Source: Bradyrhizobium glycinis
GTDB taxonomy: Bacteria > Pseudomonadota > Alphaproteobacteria > Rhizobiales > Xanthobacteraceae
Reading direction: 5' to 3'
Length of the DNA: 64,000 bases
Assembly: GCF_016031655.1 (NCBI RefSeq)
Contig: NZ_JACCHQ010000012.1
Span: 99,501 to 163,500 of the forward strand
Shown here: piece after piece, positions 60,418 to 64,000 of the stretch
Position numbering within the stretch: the first letter of the stretch is position 1
Layout: each line of letters begins with the position of its first letter
Made by a program: the position numbers and the translations under genes
Notes under the pieces: generated by a model
Databases searched by the model: none
What the model was told of the DNA's origin: nothing
Seen by the model: only the letters and a program-made list of their open reading frames with translations

Positions 60418-60873
60418 ATGATCGAAGAGCAGGACGCCCGCATTCTCGCCCATCTCCAGAGAGATGGCCGCGCCACCAACCAGCAACTCGCCGACGAGGT
60501 CGGCATGTCCACCTCGGCCTGCTGGCGGCGGGTGCGGGCGCTGGAGGAAAGCGGCGTCATCCAGGGCTATGCGGCGCTGGTCGCGCGCGAGCAGGCGGGT
60601 TTTGCGATGTCCGCCATCCTCCACGTCTCGCTGGAGCGGCACGATGCGAAGTTCGTCGACGAATTTGTGGCGAGGGTCACCAAGCGCCGTGAGGTGCTGG
60701 AGTGTTTTGCGACCACCGGCGACGCCGACTATCATTTGCGCGTCGTCGTCCAGGATATGGCAGCCTACAACCGCTTCCTCGACGAGTTCATGTTCCGCAT
60801 CCCCGGCATCCGCTACGTCCGCAGCAACGTGGTGCTGAAGGAGATCAAGACCAGCGTGGCGCTGCCGTTCTGA
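60418..60873 (+). CDS. Lrp/AsnC family transcriptional regulator
   Basis: A 151-residue Lrp regulator: N-terminal HTH (about 5-60; TNQQLADEVGMSTSACWRRVRALEESGVI) and a C-terminal RAM ligand-binding domain (about 68-150). It is divergent from the indolepyruvate oxidoreductase and almost certainly its specific regulator, responding to an aromatic amino acid or its keto-acid. Start 60418 has GGAG upstream. Confidence 0.93.
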   Translation: MIEEQDARILAHLQRDGRATNQQLADEVGMSTSACWRRVRALEESGVIQGYAALVAREQAGFAMSAILHVSLERHDAKFVDEFVARVTKRREVLECFATTGDADYHLRVVVQDMAAYNRFLDEFMFRIPGIRYVRSNVVLKEIKTSVALPF

Positions 60874-61119
60874 AGGAGGTGCTGGGCACCGCGACATCAA
60901 TCTCCCGTAAACCAACACGGGGCTGCAGATTGGTAAACGGAACATGCCTTGCGTCGACGGCTCGGCCTCGCAGCGGTATTCCCGTCGGTTTTGTCGCGCC
61001 CGTTCGCAGCTCGTTCACTTTGATCGACGGTTTGCGCCGCGTAATAACGACCACTTAGGCGATCGCCGCTCATAAAAGGCACCGGGATAAATAGGCAGAA
61101 ATGCCTGGGAGCTGAGATC

Positions 61120-64000
61120 GTGCCGACGACACTCGCGCGCACCTTTGCGGCGCTGAGCGCCATCAATGAAGCGATTCTTTACGCGAGATCGCCGGAGGAG
61201 CTGTACCAGAAGGTCTGCGACGCCGGGTTTTCGAGCGGGGATTTTCTGGCCGTCGCCGTGTTCCTGGTCGAACCGGACGGCCGAAGGTTGTGCTTCGCGG
61301 CCGGCTGTGGCGACGACATTCCGCGGCTGCGTTCGATCGTGATCACGACGGAAGCCGGCACGCAGGAGGGGTCCGGCGTCGGCGGCGAGGCGTTTCGCGA
61401 TCAGAAGCTGTGCGTCAGCAACGATTATCTGAACGATCCGCGCTCGCTGGCCTGGCGCGAGGGCGCTGCCAAGGCCCATATCGGTGCGGCCGCGGCGCTG
61501 CCGCTGCTCTGCAACGGCAAGAGCGTCGGCGTCTTGTATGTGACGCGGAGAGAGGCCAACTCGCTGAACGAGCAGATGGTGTCGCTGTTCGAGCGCATGT
61601 CGGCGAACATTTCCTACGCGCTGGACAATTTCGCGCGCGAAACCGCGCGCCAGACCAGCGAGCGGGCGACCCGGCGGCTCAACCGCATGTTCGGAGCCAT
61701 CAGCGCCACCAACGAGGCCATCCTGCGCGCCAAGTCCGAGCAGGAGCTGTATCAATTGGTGTGCGACGCCTCGGTCCACGACGGCAAGTCGCTCGCGACC
61801 TTCGTCTTGCTGCGCGAGCCGAATTCGCACTGGCTGACGCCGGTCGCGGCGACCGGCCAGAATCTTCATCTGATCAGGCAGGCGCGCTACTCGATCGATC
61901 CCGACAATCCTCACGGACAGGGCATCTCCGGCCAGGTCTTCCGGACCCAGAAGGCGATGGTCGAAGACGATCTCGCCGGTCGTACCAAGGGAACGATCTG
62001 GGAGCAGGCCAACGTCAATGCCGGATCGGTCGCCTGTGTCGTGGCGCCGCTGATCAAGCGCGGAACCAGCGTCGGCGTGATGTTCTTCTTCGTCAGCAAG
62101 TCCTGGGCGAAGGACGAGGGCATCGTCGCGCTGTTGCTGCGCATCACCGAGAACGTGTGCTTTGCACTCGAGAATTTTGACCGCGACCAGGAGAAGGCGG
62201 AGATCGCGCGCGAGGAGGAGCGGCTCGCGCGCATGTACGCCGCGCTGAGCGCCACCAATGAGGCGATCATCCGGGCGACCTCGCGTGCCGAGCTGTTCGA
62301 TCTGGTCTGTGAAGCGTCGGTGCAAGGCGGCAAGTTCGGATCGGCAACGATCGCACTCGCCGATCCTGCGTCCGAGCGGCTGCGGGTTGTCGCCTCCGCA
62401 GGGCCAAACTCGGACGAGGTGCGCAGGCTCAAATTCGCCACCACAGATAACGTACCCGAGGGACGCGGCCTGACCGGCACGTGCTACCGCACCGGGCGGC
62501 CCTGCCTCGCCAACGATCTGATGGCCGATGACCGCCTCAAGCCGTGGCACGAGAGTGCCCGACGTACCGGTGTGAAGTCCTCCGCTGCGTTGCCGTTGCT
62601 GAGCGGCGACCGGGTCGAGGGCGTATTCCTGTTCAATTCCCTCGAGGTCGGCACGTTCACGCCGGAGCTGGTGGAACTGCTCGAGCGTCTCGCGCGCAAT
62701 GTCTCATTTGCGATCGCAAATCTCGACCGTGCCGATGAGAAGGCCAAAGCCGACAAGCAACGCGACCGCCTGAGCGGCATGTTCGCGGCATTGAGCGCCA
62801 CGAACGAAGCGATCATGCGCGCCGAGACCCGCGAGGAGTTGTTTGAAGTTGCCTGCCAGGCGGCCGTGCTCGGCGGCATGTTCGCATCGGCGACGATCGG
62901 GATCATTGACGAGACACGCGAAGTCGTGCGGGTCGTCGCCGGGACGGGACGTCTCCAGGAGCGAATGGTCGGGCGTACCTGCATCATTTCCGCCGACCAT
63001 CCCGAGGGCCAGGGCATCATCGGGACGTCGCTGCGGACGTGCCGGCCCAGTGTGATGAACGATTATCTGAACGAGCCGCGCTCCGCATATTGGCGGGCGA
63101 AGGCCATCGAGGATGGAACACGGGCTGCGGCGAGCTTCCCGCTTCTGAGAGCGGGACGGGAACCGGTTGGCATTCTGCTCTTCCTCGCACCGGAAGAGAA
63201 TACGTTCACGCCCGATCTGGTCGAGCTGCTCGGGCGCCTCGCGGAGAACGTCTCCTTCGCACTCGACAATTTCGAGCGCGCCGAGGAGAAGGACCGCACC
63301 GAAGCGCAGAAGGAGCGCCTGACGCGCATGTTCGCCGCCCTGAGCGCGACCAACGAGGCGATCATGCGCGCGAAGTCGCGTGCCGAGCTGTTCGACCTCG
63401 TCTGCCTTGCGGCATCGAACGGCGCCAAGTTCACTTCGACCACGATTGCCCTGGCCAGACCCGGCACGGACCAGCTCGAGATCGTCGCCGCCGCCGGTCC
63501 GTCCGCCGGCACCACGCGCAATGTGCGTCTCTCCATCGATCCCGAACGGCCCGAAGGGCGCGGCATGAGCGGAACGGCATTCCGCACGCGCCAGCCCTGC
63601 ATCAGCAACGACTATCTCAACGACGACCGCGTCCGTGTCTTCCACCCCATCGTGCGCAGGGACGGCGCGCGGTCGGGCGCCGCGTTTCCGCTGATTGCGC
63701 ACGACCAGGCGGTCGGCGTCATGATCTACATGTCGACCGAACCGGCGACCTTCACGCCCGAATTCGTCGAGCTGTTGCAGCGCCTCGCCGACAACGTCTC
63801 CTTCGCGATGGAGAATTTCGATCGCGCGGACGAGAAGAACAAGGCCGACGAGCGCATCGAATACCTCGCCTCGCACGACAGCCTGACCGATCTGCCGAAC
63901 CGCGAGACCTTCAACGGGCTGTTGCGCGAGGCGATCGATGCGGCGCAACGCCACGATCACCGCTTTGCGGTGCTGTTCATCGATCTCGACCGCTTCAAGG
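61120..64000 (+). CDS. Tandem GAF-domain diguanylate cyclase (partial, runs off the window)
   Basis: A GTG start at 61120 with GGGAG 8 bp upstream opens a reading frame that continues without stop to the last base. It codes for five tandem GAF domains of about 180 residues each, whose leading helices begin at nt 61144, 61684, 62230, 62776 and 63325. Each unit starts with a variant of MFAALSATNEAI and is followed by a linker ending in a core such as FALDNFERAEEK. From 63857 a GGDEF domain begins (LASHDSLTDLPNR) and its FIDLDRFK active-site lead-in is cut by the window edge. An EAL domain may follow. No membrane helix is seen, so it is cytoplasmic. Confidence 0.9.
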   Translation, partial: MPTTLARTFAALSAINEAILYARSPEELYQKVCDAGFSSGDFLAVAVFLVEPDGRRLCFAAGCGDDIPRLRSIVITTEAGTQEGSGVGGEAFRDQKLCVSNDYLNDPRSLAWREGAAKAHIGAAAALPLLCNGKSVGVLYVTRREANSLNEQMVSLFERMSANISYALDNFARETARQTSERATRRLNRMFGAISATNEAILRAKSEQELYQLVCDASVHDGKSLATFVLLREPNSHWLTPVAATGQNLHLIRQARYSIDPDNPHGQGISGQVFRTQKAMVEDDLAGRTKGTIWEQANVNAGSVACVVAPLIKRGTSVGVMFFFVSKSWAKDEGIVALLLRITENVCFALENFDRDQEKAEIAREEERLARMYAALSATNEAIIRATSRAELFDLVCEASVQGGKFGSATIALADPASERLRVVASAGPNSDEVRRLKFATTDNVPEGRGLTGTCYRTGRPCLANDLMADDRLKPWHESARRTGVKSSAALPLLSGDRVEGVFLFNSLEVGTFTPELVELLERLARNVSFAIANLDRADEKAKADKQRDRLSGMFAALSATNEAIMRAETREELFEVACQAAVLGGMFASATIGIIDETREVVRVVAGTGRLQERMVGRTCIISADHPEGQGIIGTSLRTCRPSVMNDYLNEPRSAYWRAKAIEDGTRAAASFPLLRAGREPVGILLFLAPEENTFTPDLVELLGRLAENVSFALDNFERAEEKDRTEAQKERLTRMFAALSATNEAIMRAKSRAELFDLVCLAASNGAKFTSTTIALARPGTDQLEIVAAAGPSAGTTRNVRLSIDPERPEGRGMSGTAFRTRQPCISNDYLNDDRVRVFHPIVRRDGARSGAAFPLIAHDQAVGVMIYMSTEPATFTPEFVELLQRLADNVSFAMENFDRADEKNKADERIEYLASHDSLTDLPNRETFNGLLREAIDAAQRHDHRFAVLFIDLDRFK

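Noticed and set aside
61015..62550. A 511-codon minus-strand open frame
   Set aside because: It is antisense to the GAF array; the plus-strand frame has coherent repeated domains and a GGDEF start.

Overview
The window looks like about 64 kb of an alphaproteobacterial chromosome, most likely Bradyrhizobium or a close relative. The reasons are the high GC content, dense catabolic and transport gene content, an OpgC-type glucan acyltransferase, a MlotiK1-like potassium channel, and many palindromic intergenic repeats of the kind I remember from Bradyrhizobium genomes. No database was searched. I see no tRNA, rRNA, CRISPR array, prophage or insertion sequence.

Layout. 1-9.9 kb: a catabolic island with two paralogous GntR/FCD regulators, a quinone oxidoreductase, a two-domain extradiol-dioxygenase-like protein, a TctC-type binding protein, a complete SsuABC/TauABC-like ABC transporter, and a divergent fumarylacetoacetate-hydrolase plus cyclase pair. 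10-20 kb: divergent DJ-1 family genes, a LivJ-type binding protein with a C-terminal frameshift, OpgC, a DUF2059 protein, an acyl-CoA synthetase, a frameshifted AraC regulator and an MFS permease. 20-33 kb: a zinc-ribbon/metallo-beta-lactamase fusion, a MetX-like hydrolase, a desaturase, two WYL-regulator/GST modules with matching operators, a crotonase, a cyclic-nucleotide-gated channel, an orphan membrane-anchored TAXI protein and several small proteins.

32.8-39 kb: an apparent phenylpropanoid (hydroxycinnamate-like) degradation cluster of binding protein, thioesterase, SDR, feruloyl-CoA-synthetase-like ligase and crotonase, with a palindromic operator in front. 39-48 kb: aldehyde dehydrogenase, old yellow enzyme, GFA-like protein, ThDP decarboxylase, LLM monooxygenase and M20 peptidase, separated by long inverted repeats. 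47.8-52 kb: a GltIJKL amino-acid ABC transporter followed by a D-amino-acid aminotransferase. 52-57 kb: an AhpD-like protein, EmrB and EmrA, and a divergent LysR regulator whose putative box is repeated inside the efflux operon. 57-61 kb: a fused indolepyruvate ferredoxin oxidoreductase with a divergent Lrp regulator. 61.1 kb to the end: a five-fold tandem GAF protein entering a GGDEF domain, cut by the window edge.

The common theme is uptake and oxidation of plant- and soil-derived aromatic, acyl and amino-acid substrates under many local regulators. The signals most worth a second look are the repeated operators, the GAF array, and two frameshifts that each fit one missing G.
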